From contig NW_006768803.1 in NCBI RefSeq assembly GCF_000204055.1, positions 475,607 through 539,606 on the forward strand: a stretch of DNA of 64,000 nucleotides. The letters run 5' to 3'. Below are positions 39,551 to 57,560 of this stretch, in pieces. The number at the start of each line of letters is the position of its first letter. The first letter of the stretch is position 1. The position numbers and the translations under genes are program-made. The notes under the pieces are model-generated. The model was not told the DNA's origin and searched no databases. It saw only the letters and a program-made list of their open reading frames with translations. The stretch comes from Melampsora larici-populina 98AG31. Lineage: Eukaryota; Basidiomycota; Pucciniomycetes; Pucciniales; Melampsoraceae.

Positions 39551-40340
39551 ATGTTATCATTGCAATCTCCTCACAAGCTTGTTATTATATTTATCGCAAT
39601 ACTTATCACACAATTTTCTGTCACGCAGGCGAGTGATAGTACAGCGAGGAATAGTACAGTCTCAGTTCAATGTATGGGCGGATTTTCTTCAAACCCCGTC
39701 ACACAAAACGCAAGTAAGTAGATCAGTTCAACTATTCTCTAGACCAAACTCTTGTCAGTGTCTTATTCGTGTCTTTCGCTCTCCAAGCTTGCTTGGATAA
39801 GGATGATCAGAGATGGGTTTGCCCAAGGGCCCAGTGCGGCAAAGACGGTAAAGTCTTTTTGTTTCGGGATTGATATTTCAAAGTTCGATTATACCAACCT
39901 TCTATAAACTCGGTTAAACAACTTCATAGGTCACCTGTATGTATCAATGAAGGGGTGTTTTCACAATGGTGATTTGCGCTCTGGGGCAAGTAATCAACAA
40001 TGTGCTCAGTATAATAATCAACCCAATTCATTTTACGGTACGTTGTCCCTTTTTCCATCAATTAGTCAGATATGCTTTACAGGTTCCATCCTTCTCAAAC
40101 TTTTCATGAGTGTTCGATTTTATAGCATGTCAGAATCCGGGGGGTGAAGTTTACCTTTGCCCTTACAACGCGACTGAGGGACAGCCACCTTACATCAGTA
40201 AGTCGTCTTTCTTTTTCATCATTCTTGAGCCATGTATTGATCATCTACCTTGGCCTTCTTGATTACCCTCGATAGCTTGTGCAGATTGTGTCAAGTCAGA
40301 AGACCAAGTGGCGCCTTCGGGAGGTCCAGGGAGAAGATAG
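39551..40340 (+). CDS. Cys-rich small secreted protein (effector-like candidate)
   Basis: Five short exons, 39551-39713, 39788-39847, 39930-40037, 40126-40197 and 40276-40340, chain in one phase to a 155-residue protein. Every internal junction has GT..AG ends and splits a codon after its first base. The N-terminus has a clear signal peptide: MLSLQSPHK, a hydrophobic core LVIIFIAILI, and a likely cleavage after SVTQA. The mature part holds ten cysteines in motifs VQCMGG, ATCLDK, WVCPRAQCG, KGCFHNG, QQCAQY, ACQNPG, LCPYN and TCADC. This is enough for five disulphides. No known enzyme domain is seen. The size, secretion signal and Cys content fit rust candidate secreted effectors or apoplastic proteins. 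That role is inference. Confidence 0.82.
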
Positions 40341-41698
40341 CCAAAGTCATGTGCAACTGTATATATAGATATGTCTTTCAGAATCTTTTCATCGATTCCT
40401 TGGAAATGTAAAACATTCTTCATGTTTTGGGATGCAAGGTTTGATTTTCTACGACGAAAATTTTGGTTGATGTTCTGATGTGATTCTTTAGAGAAATGTA
40501 TGAAAGACCATGTATTCAAATTCCAAACAAAAAGGGACATATCATACTTTGGCTCTGGAGGTCAAAACCAGCAACTCAACCGGAATGCCATCCCTTTTAC
40601 TGGAATTTCACTCTTGCAAGTTGCTATCATATCTTGAGATCATGAAGCCCTTGAGTCACTCATACTCCACACTCGATAAATCCTTTAACGTTGCATCAGA
40701 TCATGAGAATGAAGTTCAAGCAGATAGCATCGTGGCTTACTTGGTGGGTTCTCAAGAGATTTTAAGAGAGATACACATAACAGCTCATTCTGACAGTTAT
40801 CATAAAACCTATCTCCCAACCCAACAAAAAGCATGCTTCATAAGGACTTTAGGTAGCCAAATTGAAGGGCACTTATCAGCTTTGATTCTTCAGGCTCAGC
40901 CAACCATTCTTGTAACATACCGTCCTAACAAAGAAACTAAGGCATTTTGTAGTTTTGTTCTCCCTGAAAGAGTTTGAGATCACGCAAAGTCTTAACGTGA
41001 GGAAGACTTTAAAGTGATCAGAACAAAACAACAATCTGCGGAGGAGATTGTAACACACAGAAGAGTTTAAGTTCAATAGGGAAGAGGGAACAATATGTTG
41101 TGAAGCTTGTACTATATAAGAGATACCCTAAAGAACTGAAAAACAAATCTATAATGCACATTTTAGAGATAAATTGTTCTACGCGTAATGCGCTTTACTG
41201 GATCACTTCGTGATCCTGATTCTAAAATTACATCCAAACCCCCGTTTCTGATATGCTGCTAGCAAAGTCTTATAGAAATAGCTTGAAGACTTTTGAATTT
41301 GTAACATCTATAACAGTATACCATCAGCTCCTAGGACTGATCCCATCATGGTAATTCTTGAAAACAAAATCAAATATGTCATCTCTCAAATCTCAAACAA
41401 ATTGATATTTACATAGAATTACACACTGAATCTTTCTCATGTGAACCAAATATATGAAGACATCCTTGATTTCCTATGCGTCCATAATCATTATCACATG
41501 ATGATCAAAAAAGACCTTCTCATCTCCTCACTCTATCAATCTTCACAATAAAAATTGATCAGACGTTCTCAAATCTTGACTCATCTTCAACAATTCACGA
41601 TAATGTCGATTCATCTAAAAGATCCACCCACCCATACCCAACAAATCAGCAAAAATTCAATTCAAAAACAGGTTACCGATAATGATGATGATTATCTT
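40341..41698. other. Spacer, possible degenerate transposon remnant
   Basis: A plus-strand open frame (40510-40977, about 155 codons) has no recognised domain, and its complement reads partly like broken coding sequence. I leave it uncalled. The rest is AT-rich. Confidence 0.4.
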
Positions 41699-44600
41699 TC
41701 AGCGGGTTCTTACCATCTCTTCGTAAACCCTACCACCTGTAACTAATTTCATCCATTTCATTGAAATCTCACACCAATTTATTGAATGTACGACTGATCT
41801 TAGATTATATAAATCTATAGATCTATCCCAACTTTTTCCTAAAATCCAATCAGCTTCATCTGATGGATAGGTTTCCTAATGATGATCAATCGACAAAAAA
41901 GTAAATCTTCAGTTCAAGTGACTAAACTGTACTTATCCTGATCAATCCAAAAAGATATAGATATAGCACTTACTAAATTCTGTTGCATCAAGATCAGTGC
42001 TGAATTACAATCTTTTATAGCGTTGTCATCTTGACCTGTTGAGATTTCAATTTCAATTAAGATACGTAGCCATCTTGAATGTAACTCTACATTCACTTTT
42101 CCTATCTTTTCGTATATCGATAAAACTTTCTAATGAATCAAACGTTCAATAAACGTTCAATATTTTTGTTATCTTCTTGCGAAATCCTAGACCACATATA
42201 ATTATGGGAGTCATGAGAAACTGAAGACTCACCCTTAGGACCTGAGTTACAACTTGATGAATCGAAGAAAAATAAATTTCGAAAAGTTGATGAACCAGTA
42301 CATCTTTAAATAATTGATGAGTTGTCCATAGACTTACCATCAATTGGAAAATTTGCATCATGAACTGTCACATCAGCAATAGTTTCCAACACACTGGTTG
42401 TGATATGCCCTTTAACGCCAGCCATCTCTTCTAAACTCTGTAATCAATGCCCCCCCAAAAATTAGATTCAGCAAAAAACCGCCTATCAAATCGAATGTTC
42501 ATAAAGGATTGACAGACACTCAAGAATTCTGCAATCCTATTCCAATCTTGAATTTTCGAAAATCCTTCAAATTCCCAAACACATAAACATGATTCAATAA
42601 TCAAAAGGTTTTGATTAGAATTAGTTTCAATTGAAATAATTTCAATTTCTTCACAAAGTGTTTTAACTTTTGAAATCAATTCGATTAAGTTTAAAAACCT
42701 TTCATGATATTTATCCTAAATTGCTTCCAATTTCAAGCATGTTAGCTTTTCTTGCGTTGCTCAGTTCTAGAATAGAGAAATCCAAACGGACCTGATCATT
42801 ATCTTTAGATTCGCTTCCTAATGTATTATTAACCGTTCCAGCCAAATGTGCAAATCGACAATGTAGTTCGTGATGAATCATTTCACGACTTTCTTGCATT
42901 GTAACCGGAAGCTTTCGAGTTAAATTGATCAAATCACTCGTTAAATCAAAAAATCGTAAACTTAAAGAGTTTGGCCAAGTCGTGGATTTGCCGATACATG
43001 TGTTGAAGGCTAAATTAAAGTTCATGAGTGTGTTTATCAGCTTCTTGGATTGTTTCTTTGAACTTACTGAATACATAGAAATTGTACGACTATACCTGTC
43101 TTCCATAACCAAGTAGCGTCTTTGGCATTGATTTTTTCAGACCCGTCATTGTATCTCTGCTTTTCTAATATTCTCTGGGCTGTTGGATGTTTTGAGTTTT
43201 TGAAGAGAGATAAAAGAAGAAATTTAGATTATTTGATTTTGTAAACAATTATGATGAAAGAAGATTGGATGGACCTAGGCTATAATGCTCGAATGCCTTT
43301 TCGGCGTATTCCAAACTTTGAAGGGGTTAAGAATATGTATATATTCATCCTAAAGCATGGTTGCAACCAAAAATTACTTACTCATCTCCAGAACTGGTTT
43401 CAATCCTGGCAAGGTCCATGCGTATAAGCCACCTAAAATTCAAAGTAAATTCAAATCTTCTTCAGTAAACAAGATGATGATAGAGTCCAGGTAGACAGCT
43501 GACCGTAGTAAGATGATTGGATCCAAGCCTTCTATAGGAGAGCTCCTTGCGATAGAATCGCCCGAAATCAGCGATAACAATTCTTGAAAGATGAAATTCA
43601 ATACCTCTTTGAGTCCTCTCTGATCAGCTTGTCGAGCAGCGAATATCATGGTTTGAGGTTTGAAATCGATGCAGCTCATCATTCTCTTGATCGATTCCAT
43701 GGCTTGAAGTATAATCAAAGAGAAGGTAATGATGGAATTGAAACAAAATGAGGAGATCAGGTTATCAAGGTAGATACGATCAAAATTCTCTGACCTGTTT
43801 GTTCATTCCCTAAAGCAGTTTCAATCATGAAATGGATAAAGTTATAGCTAGCCGTCTCTTGAGCTTCAGAAGATAAACCGGACAACAATTTTCTCGCGGA
43901 ATCATAGTCCCCAGCATTCATAAAACTCAAAGCTCCTTTCCTATCAAGAGATAACAAAAAAGTTGAATCAAATCTGTTCTTGTTTTTGTTCCCAGACCAT
44001 TACTCTCACCTCGTCAGTTTCCCAAAGGTCAAATCATAAACAGTATGAAACATAGAGTGGGTTCCGATAGTAAACCACCTAGCAGCATTGATGAAATCTT
44101 TCGATTCATATGCTTTACTTCCAGAAGACCAGATTAAAGATTGAGTGATAAAAGCTGAATCTGAAGTCAAACGAAATTCGGAATTTTCTATTCATTTATT
44201 TTTTGTAAAATTTGATCTGATAAGTATTTCGTAAACTTTAGAAAGATTATGAGTGTCTTTTAGCTTACCCATCATTATTGCATCAGTTATTCTCTGTAGG
44301 AAATCTAACCTTTGATCCAAATTCCATGTTGAAGGTATAACACCTTTGTCGGATAGATTAAGATTCTTATAAGACTTTGTAAGATTTGCTCCTACAAATG
44401 AAACGATTGCATAAATTGAAGGTCCGCCTAAAGCTTGCTCTGCCGGATCTCTTCGTCCGACGCAAGCAATCAAGATTGATGCATAAACGTCCATTCGATA
44501 ACTGCAATTCATTATCAATAATGTAGATTGGATTTTCACGGTGCTTCATAAATCATGATTTACTCACTTCTCATTCGAAATCTGATGTGACACAGAATGA

Positions 44601-46390
44601 AGAATCCCTAAGAGCTTCTTATCGAAGGGTTGCGTTTTCAACACCGCCGAAATAGCTAAAATAATGCGTGTGTTGTCAACGTTAGATTCAATACTGGTAT
44701 CTATTTTAGTTATGGAAAATTCTATTGACCTGATTTCAGTTCCGGTCCGAATTCTTTTTGTTGTCCCAGTCTGCGAATTTTATGAAGCCACATTTCCTGA
44801 TCAGGTTTCAATTTCTAAAGAATAAAGTAAATTAGTCCACCAGTACAAATATAAGCACCCAGGAAATATCATATCTTTATCTCACTAAAGCTTCATCAAA
44901 TGCTCGATCACCTCGTTGACGTGTAACTTCAGCTTCTGAACCTTTTTGATCTTTCGAAATTTCAAAGTAGACAAACGCCAAAGCTTTTATAATCTTCAAC
45001 CTTAAGTCATCATAAGAGATTCTTTCCAAAATTTGTCCTGGAATGAAACTCTTAGTACCCAATGATTCAATAGATTCTAATGCGAAAGTAAGCCATTGTG
45101 ATGCTTGGAGATTCATAGATTTTTTGGAAGCCTTCGACTCTTCAATTTTATTATATCCAATTGATGATCGCAGCATCAGATGAGAGAAAGCATAGAGCTT
45201 TGAAATAATATTGATTGAATCTTGAAATCCTTTGGGCGAGCTTAACAAATTTGATTTATCAAGCGCTTGTCGAAGGTTAAACATCGTAGCAGTCTCATTA
45301 CCTGTTGCCCAACTCTGTGAAAGATATACAATGTATGGTTAAAGGTGAAAAAGAAGAATCAAGTTTAAAATCCTCACATAATCAGCCTTGATAGCATAAT
45401 AATTGATCAGAGTTCGAAGGTATTGATCACTTTCATGGCTAGTTTTCCAATTCTGGGACTCTTTTGCAAGTTTCTCCTCGCACTACATGTCCAAGCAAAA
45501 AATCAAACCAATCTTTGGATATTGATTTACTTTGTTTTGTTCAAAATGAGACGAATTCTTGATTGATGGTCAACAAACCTCACAAGCTATATCAATATTA
45601 CTCGTAGCAGCTTTTAAATCGAATGATGGGAGTAGAGCTTTGACTGTCTTGGTCGTTACATCGATCAAGCGAAGCAGAACTATGAAGAGAAGGCGGCGAA
45701 ACAACAATCAAATGTAGTTCATTAACCCAATGATAATAGACGTGGGACTTTTACCACTTGGTTCACTAGTGATTGGAGTACCTGCTTGAATAAGTACTGA
45801 GGCAAGCCGTTTCACTAACACAACGATCAACCATGATTGTGATAAATCTCACATGGATCGAAAATTTAATATTTTTTTCAGAAATGCTCACTAGATGAAT
45901 ATACCTTTTGGCATTCATGAGTCTTAAAATTGATCGGTTTATTAAATTGATTTTGATTAGGTAAGTTTTGAAAATGCAAAAAGTTTAAAGATTTAAAATA
46001 AATTTCTTTAAGCTGGAATTGATTTTTGAACTGTTCATCAATCTGTCTCTTGATTCGACTTGATTGATTCCATAATTCAACACCTCTTCTATCAAGTTGA
46101 TCTTCCCATTCGATGATGGTTTTCAAGTTTTCATCGATCAAAAGTTCATTTGAATTGGTATTTTGGTTTTCCAATAGATTAAATCGTTTACGAACTTTGA
46201 TAAATAGTTGATTGAGTTCTATTGAAGTGGAAATTAATGTTGCTAATTTATTTGAGATGGTTGATAGATTGTTTAGATTAGAATTGGATATGTTGAATGA
46301 TAAAAGTTCATCTCGACTTTGGTTTAAGAGACTGATAAGTTTCATATGAGCCTCTTTAAGACTTTTGGATATTATCAACTTCTCAGTCAT
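41699..46390 (-). CDS. Zip4/Spo22-like meiotic TPR protein (TEX11 relative)
   Basis: Multi-exon gene starting MTEKLIISKSLKEAHMKL at 46390 and ending ...VYEEMVRTR at 41699. The central part matches the SPO22 repeat domain: LRTLINYYAIKADYSWATGN, QASQWLTFALESIES, ISYDDLRLKIIKALAFVYFE, followed by the TPR-like LKPDQEMWLHKIRRLGQQ and KGALSFMNAGDYDSARKLLS. The last exon (from 41875) has the family-typical ETYPSDEADWILGKSWDRS. In yeast and animals this family promotes crossover formation as part of the ZMM/synapsis machinery on meiotic chromosomes. Exons are small, with spacing typical of the locus. I did not join every exon. The large open frames (46390-45878, 45284-44877, 44539-44192, 43718-43440, 42096-41914) anchor the model. 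Confidence 0.78.
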
Positions 46391-46708
46391 CCTTGTGTAT
46401 CGGTGTTCTGCTGAGCTTGTTTACTTCTTCTCAAAAAAAGGTATCAAAGTTTATAGAATCAAACTGATCAGGTAAATTTCCTACATGGTTGTATGCGTTG
46501 ACCGTCCAATCCTATCGAAATTTGGCGATCTTTTCGAAAGACGCGTGTACCCGTGCGGTCCTGTCCGCGAGTCTGAAGGACCCGGGCATCACACGACGGG
46601 GCCAGGTACGTTCTCGAATCAAGACGTGCATCTCGTGCATCCGTTTGAGATGTTAGAATGTAAACTCATGAAGACTTGCTCAACGGTCTACGGAGTTTGC
46701 TTCCAACG
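46391..46708. promoter_or_regulatory. Divergent intergenic region Zip4-like / Pex39-like
   Basis: 318 bp between two divergent start codons, more GC-rich than its surroundings around 46540-46620 (acccgggcatc, acgacggggcc). It is a likely shared promoter. The short plus-strand frame crossing it is not supported. Confidence 0.45.
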
Positions 46709-47285
46709 ATGTCAAACAGAGAAGAAGAATGCTTAAATCAAACCACCAAAGTGCGTCTGTCGTTCCTATTGTATATCGAGTTATCAAAGCAACCATTTTG
46801 CGGTAAACTGAATCTTTCACAATTGAACGTTCGCAGATCGAACTGATAGCGGAATCAGACACGGATAAAATCGAATCAAACGAGGAATCACATGAGAATG
46901 AGGCCACGATGGTGGATAATCCAGCAACGCCGAGTGTTGATTTGAATCAGAATTCAAAGTGAGCTTCTCCGAAAAGCCTTTAACCAAAAATCATTTCAAT
47001 AATATCCAAAGAAAACCCTTGCAAAAAAAACTACACTAAAGCATTGTTACTTTTTGTTTTTGAAACACCAGTCAAATGAATTTAAATCAAAATTCACAAC
47101 CAACTTATCCATTACCTTTCAATGAATTGGTAGAATTGATCAATTCTGGTATAGAATTGAATGAATCTAATTTACCCGGTTATAAAACAATAGCAGATAG
47201 ATTGAATCCTGAGAAACCTAGTCAACCAGGTTTGGCCAATCAATCTAATTCCGCTTTGAAGCCTTGGCAAATTCATCCACCTTGA
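46709..47285 (+). CDS. Pex39-like small protein (KPW motif; peroxisomal import cofactor candidate)
   Basis: Three exons, 46709-46750, 46837-46958 and 47072-47285, chain in phase to 125 residues. The N-terminal half is acidic and disordered. The C-terminal half reads YPLPFNELVELINSGIELNE, then NLPGYKTIADRLNPEKPSQP, and ends ALKPWQIHPP. This order (P-x-x-F plus hydrophobic helix, PG-Y/I-K, terminal KPW) is the signature of the Pex14-like KPWE domain family, which includes yeast Yjr012c/Pex39. Pex39 was recently described as a helper of Pex7 in importing PTS2 proteins. Here the usual KPWE is KPWQ. The assignment rests on motif order only. The size suits the family. Confidence 0.65.
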
Positions 47286-47661
47286 TCTTTATTCGTTTTA
47301 AGCAGTCTATCTTTTGAGCTGTCAAACATATATGTATTTGTATCAATGGAATCATGGCTTGAATTTGTGGGGTTTGTTGATTGTGTACGCCAGGGTCAAG
47401 AAATTGGATTAATGTATTTTTTTATTGTAAGTCAATATGCGGCCATTGTAGATTAAGGATGCCTTCTGATTGCAATACATTTAAGCGAACAATATGTTTG
47501 ACATCTGATGCAATTGGTAGATTTTATTAAATGGATTTTTCAACATGGTTTTGCAAAAATGAAAATGAGAAATGAGAAATGAGAAATGTTGTACGATGCA
47601 AATAAGATACAATGCAAAGGAAATGGAAAACAGGGGAAATGAAGACCTCTTTCAAATCCAA
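47286..47661. other. Convergent 3' spacer
   Basis: AT-rich non-coding sequence between the converging Pex39-like and monooxygenase genes. It contains short gagaaatga direct repeats near 47567-47585. Confidence 0.5.
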
Positions 47662-50527
<2,866 letters not shown>

Positions 50528-51974
50528 ACTTATTATGGTGCTTCTACAATTTTTAAAAATCTTAGATAGAATCCAAAAGTTATAAAAGAGGTAAGGAGTT
50601 TTATATAGCTAATTGTAAGTCAAATGATGATAGATCAACTAAAATCAAAAGATGATATTGGATCGAAAAGTAGAAGTAATCTTTTGGAAAAAACGGATGC
50701 AGAACGTGTGTGCCGAGGGAAGATGAAAAATTTCTGTCCACAAGATAGAATTCGTGCCATTTTTTTCCTTCAGCCTTTTTTTGAACTTCATTCGGGTGGA
50801 GACTTAATGAATCCGATTCGCCTGGTTAAGAAATCTCATCAGGAAAATCGATTTGTAGAAGTGGTCAAGCTAGCTAGTCGATTCGGAGTTATTCTGGTGT
50901 GACACCTTGGCAAATTCATTCTTGATTATTTTGCCATTTGATCATGATTTTTCCTCCAGATTCCCTCGACGCGTGTTACAAGACTCTCATGAAGCCCTTT
51001 CATGTTGTACGGTGCTGCCCGTGCTCGAAAGTTGAATTGAAGAATACTAAAACACTTGAAAATTTAGCAGAGCAAAATCCAAATTCGTGAACCTGATCGA
51101 TATCTTGTCAAGAAACAGATGCTAGTCCTCCGAATATGCTTGCGTTGAGCTTATTCTGGAGCTGGTCGTCTTTCGAATACTTTTGAGTCCATATCGAACT
51201 AAAATTGGCTTAGAGCTTTAAAAGAACACTTCTCAGATTTGGAATTTGCGAAGCTGTTGGTGGCCATCAGCCAGCTTGATGCGGATTCCTGTCCCGGGGA
51301 CCCCTTCATTTAACCTCATGACTATGAGTCGACCACGCAAGCTATGACTCAGCGCTAGGACAACCAATCAATGTCAATTTGTTGCTCTGCAGAACACGTA
51401 TTGTAGACTCTTGACCGGTTCGTCAGAGGGAAACAGGCAATGTCTGACCAATCGAATGGATGGATTATCAGTCCGGCTTCCAAGGGTCGCACTACCGATG
51501 GGCCATCATCCGCAGGCCAATTCAAAATAACAAGTGCTCTTTTTTATCATCACAACGTCACATTTATGGAATATGAATGCACAACGTAGGTCGAAAGGAG
51601 CTGAAGCCGAACATAGGCGATCGATAGAGAACTTGTATGTAAGAAATAGAAACATACAAACGAGAAAGCTCAATACAATTCCAAGGCTGCAGAGACACCC
51701 TGAGACAAAACTACCATGAAAATTGTAGTACTATTAAATCGATTTGTTGACAACTGTGAAATATTTACAAAGAGCTCTTCAAGAAAAATTGACGAGTCAA
51801 GGGAACAAACCAAACGGTTTCGAATCTGATATAATGAAATAGTCTTTTCAGTTTGAATTCTGCATGAGGCGTCTACATATCAAAAACTAACAAGGATATC
51901 AAGAAAGAGAATTCAAAAGGATCATATAAAAGTGATATGAGCGGTAAGGAAGGAAACTTTGGACGATAGTATGG
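50528..51974. other. Spacer between the two monooxygenases
   Basis: Largely non-coding. Bases about 50898-50935 contain ccttggcaaattcat followed by tcttga, closely resembling the 3' end of the Pex39-like gene. It may be a relic of the tandem duplication. An open frame at 50624-50902 is otherwise unsupported. Confidence 0.45.
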
Positions 51975-54882
<2,908 letters not shown>

Positions 54883-56430
54883 AATTATTGAGTCCTTCGG
54901 TTCGTTCTTTGTAAAAATGAAAAATGCGTTTGATAGAACTGGAAGATAAGAATCGTTAAAAGTTGAAAAAATTATAACAACACCCAATTAAAACGAACGA
55001 GTCGATGAGACGAAAAGGATCTCCTTAAACGTATAAGCAATGGTCGATACGATATGATTTTCTAAACTCTAATATTTGACTTTCAAGCTTATTTTATTCA
55101 CTCGGTGGTCTACGTGCTCGAACCTGATGTTGTGAAAATGTGAAGTGGAGATGGTTATATATATGGGCGCTGGCCATATAGCACCGCCACTGGTATTGAT
55201 AGTGACGGAAGTATTTTTGCGAATAAGAATTTGTTCAGCTTTGCTCAACTTTCAAGAATCGATCGAACGATTTCACATATTTCAAATCTTCAAGTGACCA
55301 ATGCTGACTAATGATATCAAATTTTCTAGACTTAGAGTTGCTGAGAACTTGATGAACGGATTTGGAGTTAGAATTACATCCTTGCTAAACCTTGCTAAAC
55401 ACCCTCCGTTCTAAAACATCGATCACCAAGGCTTTCGTCGCTTGGAAAAAGTCTTTTGAAAGACCTCATCAGATTGGTTTACCTGAGCTTCACAGTTCAA
55501 TTTATGTAGCCAAACTCCTCTTCTATCAACAGAGTGAACATCGACTTCATCAATCGGATTTTGTTTGTTTGATTGTCTCGTTCCAAGCTTTTCAACACGA
55601 TCACACAGCCACTATGCATATCAAGCAAACATCCGTTCTCTGATCTTTGTTTAACAAAATTACTCCCAGCAAGTATGGAAGAGGGGATGCATTGAGATTG
55701 AATGTACCGTGGATGGTCGACGGAGTCCGAGAGCGACGGAGCCATAACACTACAAAAAACATGTACGGTACATCAACCTACAGCAACCTACCCGATCCGT
55801 GTGCACGCCGTACGGAAGTCATGTGATTTTCCCCGCATTCGGAATCAAAATTCCCCGCGGAAAATCAATTTTTTCTTGCAGTGTAAGATCACTGGAGATC
55901 TGGATTGCTGCGTGTGGTGCAAGAGACCGGGGATGAACTCCGAGTCTCCCATGAATCCTCACCCCTGTCGAACTGGCTGCTAGTCCCTTAGAGTCCGTTC
56001 CTGTCTTTCACAGGCTTTCACTCACATGATTTCAAATATATCTTTAGATTATGTTATACATATTTACAAAGATCTCAAATGTTTGCAAATATGTTTACAA
56101 ATCATACTTACACTTGTATGTATTATTGGAATCAAATTGTTAATGGAAATAATCATCATAAAATATTATTACATAACAAATTATGTTGATGTTTCTTCAT
56201 ACATCTGACATAACCCATATATCATTTTATGGACAGCCTTTGGTATGGGTTTTGGTAGAGTATGTGCTATCACAATGGGCTTCTGGGCTAAAAAGTGAAA
56301 ATGATGCACCAAAAAAGCATGGGTTAGGCCAGAGTATGTGTTACAAGGGGTATGAATTATATCAGAGTTGACTGTAGTTAGTGCCCTTGTCACACTGCAG
56401 GAATTATTATGTTTGAGACCCGATTGAGCA
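54883..56430. other. Intergenic region upstream of copy 2
   Basis: Probable promoter near 54883-55180 with a tatatatatggg element at about 55158. The rest holds scattered short frames without coding character. From 56000 it becomes strongly AT-rich. Confidence 0.45.
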
Positions 56431-56434
56431 AAGT

Positions 56435-56559
56435 TGTGGTGTCTGAGTCCACAATAAGTCTCAATTTTTTGATTGGAACCTATTAAAGGCAAGGGGGGAC
56501 CTTGTATTTTAATAGGTTTCAATCCAAATTTGAAACTTATTGTGAACTCTGTCACCACA
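56435..56559. repeat. Imperfect hairpin (foldback) repeat
   Basis: A 53-nt arm at 56435-56487 (tgtggtgtctgagtccacaa at the outer end) pairs with 56507-56559 across a 19-nt loop at roughly 85 percent. It could be a small MITE or a hairpin RNA. The surrounding 56560-57560 is transposon-like non-coding sequence. Confidence 0.65.
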
Positions 56560-57560
56560 TTAAGTTTCACATATGATTTAACCTAATAGATGCCTGTGGT
56601 GTCACATAATTTAAAGTATTATCAGTCACTCTTGAAACCTAGAAATTGGTCTTGTATAGAGCTATGCTCTCTAACACCCTGGACCAGAACCCTTACACAC
56701 TGTGAGGACAGTTTTTAATACCCAGACTCTCAGAGTGCCACCATATATGAGGGCATTCTGGGGTCCTTGAGGGGTAGTCATCTAAAAAAGTCCACTTTGA
56801 ACTCCCACAGAGTTGAAATTCAGGTTTGACAGACCTATGTTTTTGATCAGCTGGTTTCAGCAGCCACTGTGGAGTTTTGGCCAAACCCACAGGCCAGGTC
56901 CAGGGTCTCATGGTAGTTTTTACCACGAGTAAGAGCATGCCCAGTGGTCCCCCAATTGTGCAGGCTCTTGACAAGGTGCAGGGTCAAATTGCAAAAGAAA
57001 ACTCCAGCGGGCCTCACATAATCCGGGGTGAGACATTGAGAGTCTCCAGATTTTGAGAGGGGCCCTCAACATCTGCAAGCTCTAGGTGTCAAGCTGTCAC
57101 CTGGTCACAGATCATCCATTGGATCCGGATGTTGGATGGAGCCTTGGAGCCATCCGGTGACCAGATAATCCGGCCGGTTCGGTAGTCAGGTGGAGCAGCA
57201 GAAAAAAACAGAGTTCCGCCAGATATCCGGCGGTTATTTCATCATTTGGAAGGCTTGTATTCATAGGATGTAGATAACAAAAAATAGCAAAAAGGAGAGG
57301 TGGATGAGAAAAATAATCACTATTCTTCATCGCCATCAAGCTCAATAAGGGCAGGAAGTTTCAAAGGACCAAAAATTTGGTGCCAGTCTTTTACACATAA
57401 AAGACTCTCAATGTCAGCCCTGAGTACATATACATGTACCCAAAACTAACTTGTAACGTCAAAAATATAATGTATAAATTAAATTACATGTACATACTGA
57501 GTTTAGACTATATGTAACATGTAATACAATGTACCAAAACACTCATTACATACACATGTA

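Noticed and set aside
40510..40977. 155-codon plus-strand frame as a gene
   Set aside because: No recognised domain, no splice context and ambiguous coding strand; more likely a transposon remnant.
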